A stretch of DNA of 64,000 nucleotides from Moraxella caviae (GTDB taxonomy: Bacteria; Pseudomonadota; Gammaproteobacteria; Pseudomonadales; Moraxellaceae), in assembly GCF_002014985.1 (NCBI RefSeq), contig NZ_MUXU01000034.1:1-64000 (forward strand), given 5' to 3'. The notes under the pieces were generated by a model that did not search any database, was not told the origin of the DNA, and saw only the letters and a list, made by a program, of their open reading frames with translations. Of this stretch, positions 35,201 through 42,100 are shown one piece after another. A program made the position numbers and the translations under genes. Position 1 is the first letter of the stretch. Every line of letters starts with the position of its first letter.

Positions 35201-35868
35201 TGGCTTAGCAGCAAAGTATTTTTGCCAGCCAAAGCGTCTTTTTTTAGCGTGTCCAAGTCTTCATCAGCAAGCGTGCGCTGCGTTTCTGGATTGAAAAACT
35301 TAATGCTTTCAATCTCATCGTCAAACAAATCAATACGAAACGGCAACGCCTGCCCCATCGCAAAAATATCCACCACGCTGCCACGCACGGCAAATTCACC
35401 CGGCTCAAAGACGTTTTCGGCAGATTTATAGCCTGCTTTGGTCAGTCGTTGGCGTGTGGCTTCAATGTCAAAAGTTGCGCCCACCGCCAAATCAAAATGC
35501 CGCCCCAGCAAAAACGCAGGCGGCACCACACGCTGCATCAGCGTCTGCACACTCACCAAAAGCACGCCGCTGTTTGGCATATCGCTCAGCAAGCTAATGC
35601 GCTCAGAAATGATGTCTTGATGTACCGACAGCTTGTCATACACCAGCGTTTCATAATCGGCAAACACGCGCGCCGACACACCAAAAAAATCAAGCTCAGT
35701 GTCCAGCTGATTCAGCTCATTTTGATCGGCGGTGATGACAAGCAAGAGCGTATCAGGATTTTGCTTGGCATAATTGGCAAGCCAAAAGGATTTGCCAAGT
35801 CCATGCACAGGTGCAAAGGTGGTGATGTGGTTGGGTTTTTGTTTTGGTGCAGTGATAGAAATGTTCAT
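32254..35868 (-). CDS. mfd: Transcription-repair coupling factor
   Basis: Removes RNA polymerase stalled at lesions and recruits the UvrA excision machinery. 1204 residues, slightly over the E. coli length (1148). The UvrB-homology region is at the N-terminus (FWLANYAKQNPDTLLLV, FEPGEFAVRGSVVDIFAM). The RNA-polymerase-interacting segment contains LVVHIEHGIGRYCGL. The superfamily 2 translocase has Walker A GDVGFGKTEVA (about residue 675) and IIDEEHRFGVRHKEK (about 776), then TATPIPRTLNMALSGM, RVAHGQ-like GVAHGQMHERELS and QLRGRVGRSHHQAYCYLL. The C-terminal TRCF domain includes EMIDRFGALPAATQNL. Monocistronic and convergent with the L,D-transpeptidase. Confidence 0.97.
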   Translation of the reverse strand: MNISITAPKQKPNHITTFAPVHGLGKSFWLANYAKQNPDTLLLVITADQNELNQLDTELDFFGVSARVFADYETLVYDKLSVHQDIISERISLLSDMPNSGVLLVSVQTLMQRVVPPAFLLGRHFDLAVGATFDIEATRQRLTKAGYKSAENVFEPGEFAVRGSVVDIFAMGQALPFRIDLFDDEIESIKFFNPETQRTLADEDLDTLKKDALAGKNTLLLSQLPKKAKVSKFSILPAQEFALDEAKELFRQNFARLFPNASARKFELYNDVMSGIVPAGIEYYTPLFFEFDEWLATGSLFAYLPTNTLVVCDDKLAEFHQEFWSQVVARFDNRNHDKDSPIVPPDYLYLPSNEFFQQLKPYPRASFIKQDGAACDELAKTEQAKTLPALNAKSHTPPALPINHNKPEPLEALLNFIQKSGAPVLLVAETAGRREIILELLKGKIDVALVANFAEFYEQSSEFTQDKIALTIAPIERGLHLTSDDGQNLCVISETQIFGRQVLQTRRRRQSSVSQTFLVKSVTELTEGSLVVHIEHGIGRYCGLVVLDVGDGEQEFIHLTYADDASIYVPITNLALIGRYSGTDSEAVQLSKIGSGKWDKAKQKTLTQIYDVAAELLNVQARRNAKQGISFTVETANYELFASQFAFEETIDQALAIESVLNDMKQNKPMDRLICGDVGFGKTEVAMRAAFVAVQAGYQVAVLVPTTLLAGQHEDSFRSRFADWPVRIESLSRFASKKAQDGVLADLADGKVDIVIGTHKLLQNDVKFKQLGLMIIDEEHRFGVRHKEKIKAMQSDVDSLSMTATPIPRTLNMALSGMQDISIIATPPARRLAIKTFVAPKSDEIIKEAILREILRGGQVYFLHNDVASIEAMAQTLQELVVEARVGVAHGQMHERELSAVMSDFYHKKTNVLIASTIIETGIDVPNANTIIINRADKFGLAQLHQLRGRVGRSHHQAYCYLLVPSIKGLTADAKKRLDAITRANTLGAGFMLASEDLEIRGAGEILGKEQSGNMQTIGFGLYMDMLTRATKAIKAGKTPSLTTPLDLVSDINIHASALIPNDYLGDVAERLLFYKRISTAEDVPELNDIRTEMIDRFGALPAATQNLFSVHRLRIKAHTLGITKIDAAAHGISFEFKPDTPVDGMAIIRLIQSGDDKHGSYRMNGATGLKFISKAEMDVQARLDKCSELLHYFGNSVNNTKAE

Positions 35869-36014
35869 GCGGTATGTTTGGTATTTATTATTTGTATGTA
35901 TTTTAAAATGACAATGTATTTACAAAATAAGTACGAAAAATTGTGAGAAATCATCAAGTGGTATTTGTTAAAATCTATAAACCGACAAATCAGCAAGCTG
36001 GCAAATTGTTATAG

Positions 36015-36695
36015 TTACCACGCTGACAATTTACTGCGCCACGCACGGCATTTGGCGGCAATGGTATCGCTGCTGTGGCTCATGATGTCGGCAGTTACGG
36101 CAATGTATTCAATCGGCACGTCCGCCAGCTCATCACGAATATAACCGACATTATCCAGCGTGATACCACCAATCAAACACAGCGGAAAATTCACATCAAT
36201 CGTCTTTTTGATGGTGGCGGTCGGTACGATGGTGGCTTTGGGTTTGGTGATGGACGCAAACATCGTCCCCATCGCGCCATAAGTTGCGCCTTCACGCTTG
36301 GCTTCTTTAAACAGCGCCATATCAGAGTGGCAAGTACGCCCAATGATGACGTCGTCGCCCAAAATCTCGCGCGCCACACGCACGCTGCCATCACGCTGTC
36401 CCAAATGCAGCCCTGTGCTAAAATGCGACGCCAGCTCCAAATCATCGTTCATCACCACGTCCACGCCGTATTCACTGGCAAGACTGACAAGCAGTTCAGC
36501 TTCTTGGTATACTGTCGCCAAATCGTACTGCTGCAAGGTACTTTTACGGCGAATTTGCAGCACTGACACCACGCCCGTATCCAGCGCACGCTCCAATTTA
36601 TCCAGCAAAGTGCTGATTTCATCGTCATTGGTAAGCAGGTATAATTTTGGTGCGCTGATTTTTGCTGCGGTGGTTTTGGTGGTTGGGTTTGTCAT
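36015..36695 (-). CDS. thiE: Thiamine phosphate synthase
   Basis: Condenses HMP-pyrophosphate with the thiazole phosphate to give thiamine phosphate. 226 residues. TIM-barrel landmarks are KLYLLTNDD at the N-terminus, VSVLQIRRKS (diphosphate-binding region), VVMNDDLELA, GLHLGQRDG, IIGRTCHS, YGAMGTMFASITKPKA and CLIGGITLDN. The order and spacing match ThiE. Compared with E. coli ThiE some positions differ (QIRRK for QLRxK), but the usual catalytic elements are kept. The N-terminal 17 residues are a polar extension. No other thiamine gene is adjacent and no TPP riboswitch was seen in the leader. Confidence 0.9.
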   Translation of the reverse strand: MTNPTTKTTAAKISAPKLYLLTNDDEISTLLDKLERALDTGVVSVLQIRRKSTLQQYDLATVYQEAELLVSLASEYGVDVVMNDDLELASHFSTGLHLGQRDGSVRVAREILGDDVIIGRTCHSDMALFKEAKREGATYGAMGTMFASITKPKATIVPTATIKKTIDVNFPLCLIGGITLDNVGYIRDELADVPIEYIAVTADIMSHSSDTIAAKCRAWRSKLSAW

Positions 36696-37036
36696 GGCGG
36701 TTTTGCTGGTTTTGGCTTAGGGATTTAAGTGTTGCTTGATTGACGGTTTGATTGCTTGATTAGGCTTGATGATTGATTGAGCGAAGTTTAATCGCTCCAA
36801 GCTCAACCAAGTCAAGTTTAGCCAAGCCAAACACAGCTTGCATTATATCGCCAATCTGCCAAAATGCCAACCCATGCCGCCTTGCCCAAATAAACCACTC
36901 AATCACGACTGAAATTTTTACCCAAATCTACCATCAGCCATCACCAAAGCTGTCATTAAAAGTAAAAGTCGCCGCCAAAAACAAAACCGCCCAATAAAAT
37001 AGGCGGTTTTTGCGTTTACAGCTTTCATATCGGTTA
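36696..37036. other. Intergenic region thiE/pbpG
   Basis: 341 bases. It has a low-complexity stretch of repeated TTGATTG-like words (about 36725-36780), a small perfect hairpin GAGCGA/TCGCTC (about 36779-36797), a TATAAT word on the minus strand (36847-36842) that may serve thiE, and the pbpG terminator. No credible gene; the 74-codon plus-strand frame at 36773-36997 has no support. Confidence 0.55.
36983..37010 (-). terminator. Intrinsic terminator after pbpG
   Basis: AAAACCGCC (36983-36991) pairs with GGCGGTTTT (37002-37010). On the minus strand the stem is followed by a T-rich tract (TGTTTTTGGC). Confidence 0.75.
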
Positions 37037-38185
37037 TCAGTTGCGATAAGCCAGCTGAGTTAGGATATTTTCAGCGTCTGCCCAACGGTTGTTTGATGCG
37101 CTTGCACCCAGCAGTACCACGATGGCAGGACGGTTATTGACGTGCGTTTCCATCACCACGCAGTAGCCTGCTTCTCGGATGTAGCCTGTTTTTGACACGC
37201 CAATCGGATGACCGCCTGCACGCACCAAACGGCTGGTGTTTGCCATTTTCAAGGTGCGATCGCCTGTGTTGTAATTGGTAACGTAAAAATCGTAGCTCGG
37301 CGCAGTTGAGAAATTACGCACGGTTTGATAGCGTGGATTGCTGTTTACCGCACGCATCATCTTAATCAAATCGCTGGCAGATGAGACGTTGCGCGGGTCA
37401 AGTCCTGATGAATCTGCAAAAGACGTTTGGTACATGCCTAGGCTGCGTGCTTTTTCATTCATGGCAGCAATGAAAGCATCATAGCCACCCGGATAAGTAC
37501 GCGCCAACGCCTTAGCCGCAGGGTTTTCTGATTTCATCAGCATCATCAGCGTAAATTCAGAGCGGCTCAAGCGGTCGCCAGCGCGCAAATTGGTGCTGGC
37601 ACGTTTTGCGCCCACCAAATCCGATGGAATGATGGTGATTTCTTCACGCATATCAAGCTCAGCATCCATGATGACCATTGCCGTCATCACTTTACTCACC
37701 GAAGCGATGGAGCGCTGTGCGTCAATGTTTTTTTCGTAAATCAGATTGCCCGTTTGCAAATCCACCACTGCCACCGCTGATGAATTGGTGGTTACCGCCA
37801 AGCGATCAAACTCGTTGGCATTGCGCACATACGCACTTTGCGTGGCGAAATTTGATGGAGTGGTGGTTGTGGTTGTGTTTACTTGGCTGGCGGGAACAAT
37901 GCTCTTAGTTTGAGTGATTGTGGTGCTGGCAGGTGGCGTTGGCGCTTCGTAAGATACAGGCTGAAAAGGCTCTGATTGTGGCGCATACGCACCAAATTGC
38001 TGAGTGGTCTGCTGCACATGCACGACAGCTGGCTGCACTTGTGGTGCTGGCTGCGGTGCTTGGCGCACGGTAATGGTTCTTTGCTGGCTTTTATCCACCA
38101 TAAATGCGTGCGCAGACGTGCTCATCAAAGTTGCAGCCATCGCTGCGCACAAAGATACGCGCTGAGTCAATTTGGTTTGTTTCAT
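37037..38185 (-). CDS. pbpG: D-alanyl-D-alanine endopeptidase (PBP7-like)
   Basis: A low-molecular-weight penicillin-binding protein of the S11 family that trims peptidoglycan cross-links in the periplasm. I chose ATG 38185 (382 residues) because GGAG lies 7 bases upstream; an upstream in-frame start lacks a site. Signal peptide: MKQTKLTQRVSLCAAMAATL, cleavage near AHA. Residues about 35-125 are a Gln/Pro/Thr-rich linker. The catalytic motifs are SVSK (S-x-x-K), SEN (S-x-N) in MMLMKSENPAAKAL, and KTG in GVSKTGYI. The absence of a C-terminal amphipathic anchor favours PbpG over DacA/DacC. Confidence 0.92.
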   Translation of the reverse strand: MKQTKLTQRVSLCAAMAATLMSTSAHAFMVDKSQQRTITVRQAPQPAPQVQPAVVHVQQTTQQFGAYAPQSEPFQPVSYEAPTPPASTTITQTKSIVPASQVNTTTTTTPSNFATQSAYVRNANEFDRLAVTTNSSAVAVVDLQTGNLIYEKNIDAQRSIASVSKVMTAMVIMDAELDMREEITIIPSDLVGAKRASTNLRAGDRLSRSEFTLMMLMKSENPAAKALARTYPGGYDAFIAAMNEKARSLGMYQTSFADSSGLDPRNVSSASDLIKMMRAVNSNPRYQTVRNFSTAPSYDFYVTNYNTGDRTLKMANTSRLVRAGGHPIGVSKTGYIREAGYCVVMETHVNNRPAIVVLLGASASNNRWADAENILTQLAYRN

Positions 38186-38368
38186 AAAAATCTCCGAAGG
38201 CGGCTGTGCCACCAGTCATAAGTTTGCAAAAGCATCGATTTATTTGCTTTACCCAAGACAACCCTGTCATCTCGCTCAGATTGGCAAGCGAAACTTAAAA
38301 TACACGGGCTGTTTTATGGATAAATTTATAATGATGTTTTGATGACTTTTGCTTCACCAAGTGAGTAT

Positions 38369-38377
38369 ATTATAGCA
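38369..38377 (-). promoter_or_regulatory. Extended -10 promoter, pbpG
   Basis: The minus strand reads TGcTATAAT (38377 to 38369), about 185 bases upstream of the chosen pbpG start. Confidence 0.48.
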
Positions 38378-38413
38378 CAAAAGCTGCGATAAATCACTGA
38401 TAAACGATGGATT

Positions 38414-39217
38414 TTAGCCGTTAATTACCTGTAATTGCAATTTTTCAGCCGCTTGCACCGCTTCACGCTTGGCGATTTGCTGCGCCCAGCGAATCACGTT
38501 TGGGTAATCTTGCACGCTTAGAAATTGAGCGGCGTTATAGTTTTCGCTCACATACAGCTTGCCAAGCACCAGCCAGCCATACCAAGGGTAAATCGCCATG
38601 TCCGCCACGCCATACTCGCCCGCCATGTATTCATGCGTTGCCAAATGCTGATTTAGCACGTCCAGCTGGCGTTTGGTTTCCATGGCATAGCGGTTGATGG
38701 CGTATTCAATCGGCTCTGGCGCATAGGCATAAAAATGCCCAAAACCACCGCCCAAAAACGGCACAGAACCCATCTGCCACATCAGCCACGAATACACGCT
38801 CGCTTGCTCGGCTGGCGCGCTTGGCATGAATTTGCCGTATTTTTGCGCCAAATACAGCAAAATCGCCCCACTTTCAAAAACTGATACAGGCGTATCATTA
38901 CTATAATCCACAAGCGCAGGGATTTTTGAGTTGGGATTGATTGCCACAAAATCAGAGCCGAACTGATCGCCTGCTAAGATGTCAATTTTAAACGCATCAA
39001 AGTCAAGTAAACCAAGCGCTCTAAGCTCTTCAAGAATGATGTTCACCTTGACACCGTTTGGTGTATTTAGGCTGTAAAGTTGGTATGGTTTATCGCCTTT
39101 TGGCAAGGTTTGCTCGTGGCGTGCGCCTGCCGTTGGGCGATTGGTGCTGCCAAATTTGCCGCCCATTTTGGCTTGAATGTCGGCATAATTCCAAACGGCT
39201 GGTGGCGTGTAACTCAT
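38414..39217 (-). CDS. yghU: Glutathione-dependent disulfide-bond oxidoreductase, YghU-like
   Basis: A Nu-class glutathione transferase with disulfide reductase activity in the E. coli homologue. 267 residues. The similarity to YghU is evident along the length: the N-terminal extension with NRPTAGARHEQTLPKG before the thioredoxin fold, LYSLNTPNGVKVNIILEEL, NPNSKIPALVDYSND, VFESGAILLYLAQKYG, PFLGGGFGHFYAYAPEPIEY and VADMAIYPWYGWLVLG. The Thr/Asn that contact glutathione in YghU (TPNG) are conserved. Cytoplasmic, monocistronic by context. The C-terminal tail is shorter than in E. coli (288 residues). Confidence 0.92.
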   Translation of the reverse strand: MSYTPPAVWNYADIQAKMGGKFGSTNRPTAGARHEQTLPKGDKPYQLYSLNTPNGVKVNIILEELRALGLLDFDAFKIDILAGDQFGSDFVAINPNSKIPALVDYSNDTPVSVFESGAILLYLAQKYGKFMPSAPAEQASVYSWLMWQMGSVPFLGGGFGHFYAYAPEPIEYAINRYAMETKRQLDVLNQHLATHEYMAGEYGVADMAIYPWYGWLVLGKLYVSENYNAAQFLSVQDYPNVIRWAQQIAKREAVQAAEKLQLQVING

Positions 39218-39436
39218 TTTATTCCCCTTGATTTTTGGTGTTTTTTAAATTTTCAATGGCAATTTGTCATTAACAAATTATCTGCATTAAATTGCATTTA
39301 AAACGGCTGTGCTGGCAAACATTAAAGACGGCAAGACAAAAACCTATGCAGACAAATCTTTATTTTTAATCCAAACCACCCAAGTTTTTGTAAATGAAAT
39401 TAACCAGTTAAGCTTTGCTTTGCTCACCTTATTCAT

Positions 39437-39952
39437 TTAAAGACGTGTGCAAAGATGTTCGTTTTCATGAACGTCTGAGTTAATGTCGGTGGTCAAACGC
39501 TTGGCGTAGCGAAAATGGTTTTTATCCAAAAAGACGATGGCGCGCTTATCATTTGCCATTGTGTTGGCATAAGAATGCTGATAAGACAGCAATGCATTGG
39601 TGTCTTTAATACTTTGATTGATGGTGTGATTAAATACTTCATAAGAGGTGATGGTCGGCATAGGAAAATACAAAAAACCATCATCAAGCTGCCATTTAGC
39701 ATGTCCAGTAGTTTGGTGGGTGGCCGCCAAAGTGCCGTTATGGAAGAACTTGCCCACGCTTTGAAATGCCGTATCGCCATCTGCTGTCAGATCGTAAAAT
39801 GCCTTTGCTTCAATGACGATGCCGTTGTCCAAATAACGCTTGGTGCTGTCGCATTCCCATGAACCAACCACGTCAGTATTATTAAAAGCGTAATTGGCGG
39901 TAGCGGCATTTGCCAGAAGCAGTATAGGGGCAGCCAGTAAAAATTTGCGCAT
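39437..39952 (-). CDS. Small secreted protein of unknown function
   Basis: 171 residues with a signal peptide (MRKFLLAAPILLLANAATAN, cleavage after ATA). I do not recognise the family. The mature part begins with a segment containing VVGSWECDS, a phrase seen in small lipocalin-like periplasmic proteins, and later has KAFYDLTADGDTAFQSVG, HAKWQLDDGFLYFPMP and RAIVFLDKNHFRYAKRL, which look like alternating beta strands. This suggests a small beta-barrel or beta-sandwich with two Cys (positions near 34 and 168) that could pair. TAAGGAG-like sequence (TTTGGAGATAAAATATG) precedes the ATG. Function unknown; neighbours are yghU and aceF, unrelated. Confidence 0.75.
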   Translation of the reverse strand: MRKFLLAAPILLLANAATANYAFNNTDVVGSWECDSTKRYLDNGIVIEAKAFYDLTADGDTAFQSVGKFFHNGTLAATHQTTGHAKWQLDDGFLYFPMPTITSYEVFNHTINQSIKDTNALLSYQHSYANTMANDKRAIVFLDKNHFRYAKRLTTDINSDVHENEHLCTRL

Positions 39953-40073
39953 ATTTTATCTCCAAAAGCATGTTTAAGAGTTTTCTTGAGCTTTCGTTTT
40001 TGATATATAAAAGATTTTAAAACTTACAAAGCCTTAGAATAAACCACACAGTTATCCAAACCATAATAGCAAC

Positions 40074-40101
40074 AAAAAAGGCGGCATGCACCACCTTTTT
40101 T
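40074..40101 (-). terminator. Intrinsic terminator after aceF
   Basis: AAAAAAGGCGG (40074-40084) pairs with CCACCTTTTTT (40091-40101), one mismatch in an 11-bp stem, T-rich on both sides. Lies 33 bases downstream of the aceF stop. Confidence 0.75.
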
Positions 40102-40133
40102 GTTTATTTTTGTTGTAAAAACTCACGATTAAA

Positions 40134-42080
40134 TCATAGCAAGATTTTGCGTGGGTCAGCAAGCAACTTGGCGATATAACGTGTGAACACCGCAGCGTCC
40201 GCACCGTTAATCACACGATGGTCATAAGACAACGACAATGGCAACATCAAGCATGGCTCAAATTCTTTGCCGTTCCAGCGTGGCTGGAAGGTAGATTCTG
40301 AAATGCCCAAAATCGCCACTTGTGGGTGGTTGACCAGCGGCGTAAAGTAAGTGCCGCCCATGTTGCCTTGACTTGAAATGGTGAAAGACGCACCTTGCAA
40401 GTCTTTAGCAGCCAGCTTCTTATCGCGTGCTTTTTTGGCAAGTTCGCCAATTTCAATGGCAAGCTGCTTAATGCCTTTGTCTTGCGCATTGCGAATCACT
40501 GGCACAATCAAGCCTTCTTCAGTCGCCACGGCAATACCCATATTCACCGACTTGCGTACGATGATTTGCGTGTTGTCGTCTGACAGATGGCTGTTGAACT
40601 TCGGGTGCTGCGTCAAGGCATACGCCACCGCTTTTACGATGAATGCTAAAATCGTCAGACCAATGCCCTGCGCCTTAAACTCGCCTTTTAGCTCGCCACG
40701 CAGATTTTCGGTGTCGGTAATGTCTGCCAAATCAAACTGCGTAACTTGTGGCAAATAAGTATTCAAGTTCAACTGTGGAATTGACACTTTTTGTAGGCGT
40801 GTCAAGTCTTGAACTTCAATCTCACCCCAAATTTCTTTGTTTGACATATCAGGCAGCGGCGGCAAACCAGAGCGTGCAGCAGCGGCAATTGGCGCAGCAG
40901 CAGGCTTGTCAATATTTGTCATCACCGACTTCACATAGCCGAACAAATCTTCTTTTAGGATACGTCCGTGCGCTGCAGTACCTGTTACACGGCTGATGTC
41001 CACGCCAAGCTCACGCGCCAATTTGCGCACTGCAGGACCTGCATGAGCGTCTTTGGCACGCTTATTCACTTCCGCTTCTGGCAGTTTAGCAGTGGCAGGT
41101 GCTGGTGCGCTAGGCTTGGCAGCTGGCTGTGCGGCTGGCGCTGGGCTTGCTGGCGTTTCTGCTTTTGGCGCAGCTTGTGGTGCTGGTGCAGCAGATGCAG
41201 AAGCAATCACAATGAACGCTTGACCGTTTGCCACGCTGTCGCCAGCTTTTAGCAAGACTTTTTCAACCTTGCCTGTGGCAGGTGCTGGCACTTCTACAGA
41301 CGCTTTGTCTGATTCCACCAAAAGTAGCGACTGACCTTCAGTTACCTCATCGCCCACGTTTACCATCACTTCGGCAACTTCTGCGCTGTCCACACCCAAA
41401 TCAGGCAGGTTATAAGTTTGGCTACCGCCTGCTTGTGCCGGTGCAGCAGCTTGCGCTTGTGGCTGAGTTTCTGCTTGAGCTTGCGGTGCTGATTGTGGCG
41501 CAGCTGGTGCTGGCGCGGCAGATTCATCGCCAGCAATCACAATAAAGTCCTGACCGTTTGCCACGCTGTCGCCAGCATTAACAAGAAGCTTTTCAACTTT
41601 ACCTGCCACTGGCGCAGGCACTTCCACCGAAGCCTTATCAGACTCCACCAAAAGCAGCGGCTGATCTTTTTCTACCGTATCGCCCACATTTACCATGATT
41701 TCGGCAACGGTTGCGCTGTCCACGCCCAAATCAGGCAAGGCGTGGGTTTGGCTTGCGCCTGCTGCTACCGCTGGTGCAGGGCTTGCTTCTTGGGCAACTG
41801 GCGCAGCAGTTTCGGCAGGTTTTACTTCTTCTTGGGCTGGTGCAGCGGCAGGTGCGGCGCTGTCAATGCTGATTAGCGCACTGCCTTCACTGACTTGATC
41901 GCCCACGTTTACCAAAATCGCGCTCACCACGCCACTTGCGCCAGCAGGAATTTCTACAGATGCTTTGTCTGACTCTACCAGCACGATGTTGTCGTTTTCG
42001 CTGACGGTATCGCCAACTTTCACCAAAATTTCAGCAACTTCGGCACTGTCTACACCCAAATCTGGGGCTTTAATTTCCAT
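40134..42080 (-). CDS. aceF: Pyruvate dehydrogenase E2, dihydrolipoyl acetyltransferase
   Basis: The core subunit of the pyruvate dehydrogenase complex. 648 residues. Three lipoyl domains are in tandem, each with VESDKASVE; the lipoylated lysines are at about 39, 149 and 259. They are separated by Ala/Pro/Gln-rich linkers. The peripheral subunit-binding domain (AHAGPAVRKLARELGVDIS) lies at about 340-378. The catalytic acetyltransferase domain ends with LSYDHRVINGADAA, the His and Asp-Gly-type active site. The three lipoyl segments are nearly identical in DNA as well as protein, so the count may vary by recombination. Starts 20 bases after aceE in the same transcript. No lipoamide dehydrogenase gene follows. 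Confidence 0.97.
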   Translation of the reverse strand: MEIKAPDLGVDSAEVAEILVKVGDTVSENDNIVLVESDKASVEIPAGASGVVSAILVNVGDQVSEGSALISIDSAAPAAAPAQEEVKPAETAAPVAQEASPAPAVAAGASQTHALPDLGVDSATVAEIMVNVGDTVEKDQPLLLVESDKASVEVPAPVAGKVEKLLVNAGDSVANGQDFIVIAGDESAAPAPAAPQSAPQAQAETQPQAQAAAPAQAGGSQTYNLPDLGVDSAEVAEVMVNVGDEVTEGQSLLLVESDKASVEVPAPATGKVEKVLLKAGDSVANGQAFIVIASASAAPAPQAAPKAETPASPAPAAQPAAKPSAPAPATAKLPEAEVNKRAKDAHAGPAVRKLARELGVDISRVTGTAAHGRILKEDLFGYVKSVMTNIDKPAAAPIAAAARSGLPPLPDMSNKEIWGEIEVQDLTRLQKVSIPQLNLNTYLPQVTQFDLADITDTENLRGELKGEFKAQGIGLTILAFIVKAVAYALTQHPKFNSHLSDDNTQIIVRKSVNMGIAVATEEGLIVPVIRNAQDKGIKQLAIEIGELAKKARDKKLAAKDLQGASFTISSQGNMGGTYFTPLVNHPQVAILGISESTFQPRWNGKEFEPCLMLPLSLSYDHRVINGADAAVFTRYIAKLLADPRKILL

Positions 42081-42100
42081 GATTTTCTCCTAAATTTGGG

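Noticed and set aside
36696..36850. TPP riboswitch upstream of thiE
   Set aside because: The conserved CTGAGA core was not found on the relevant strand.
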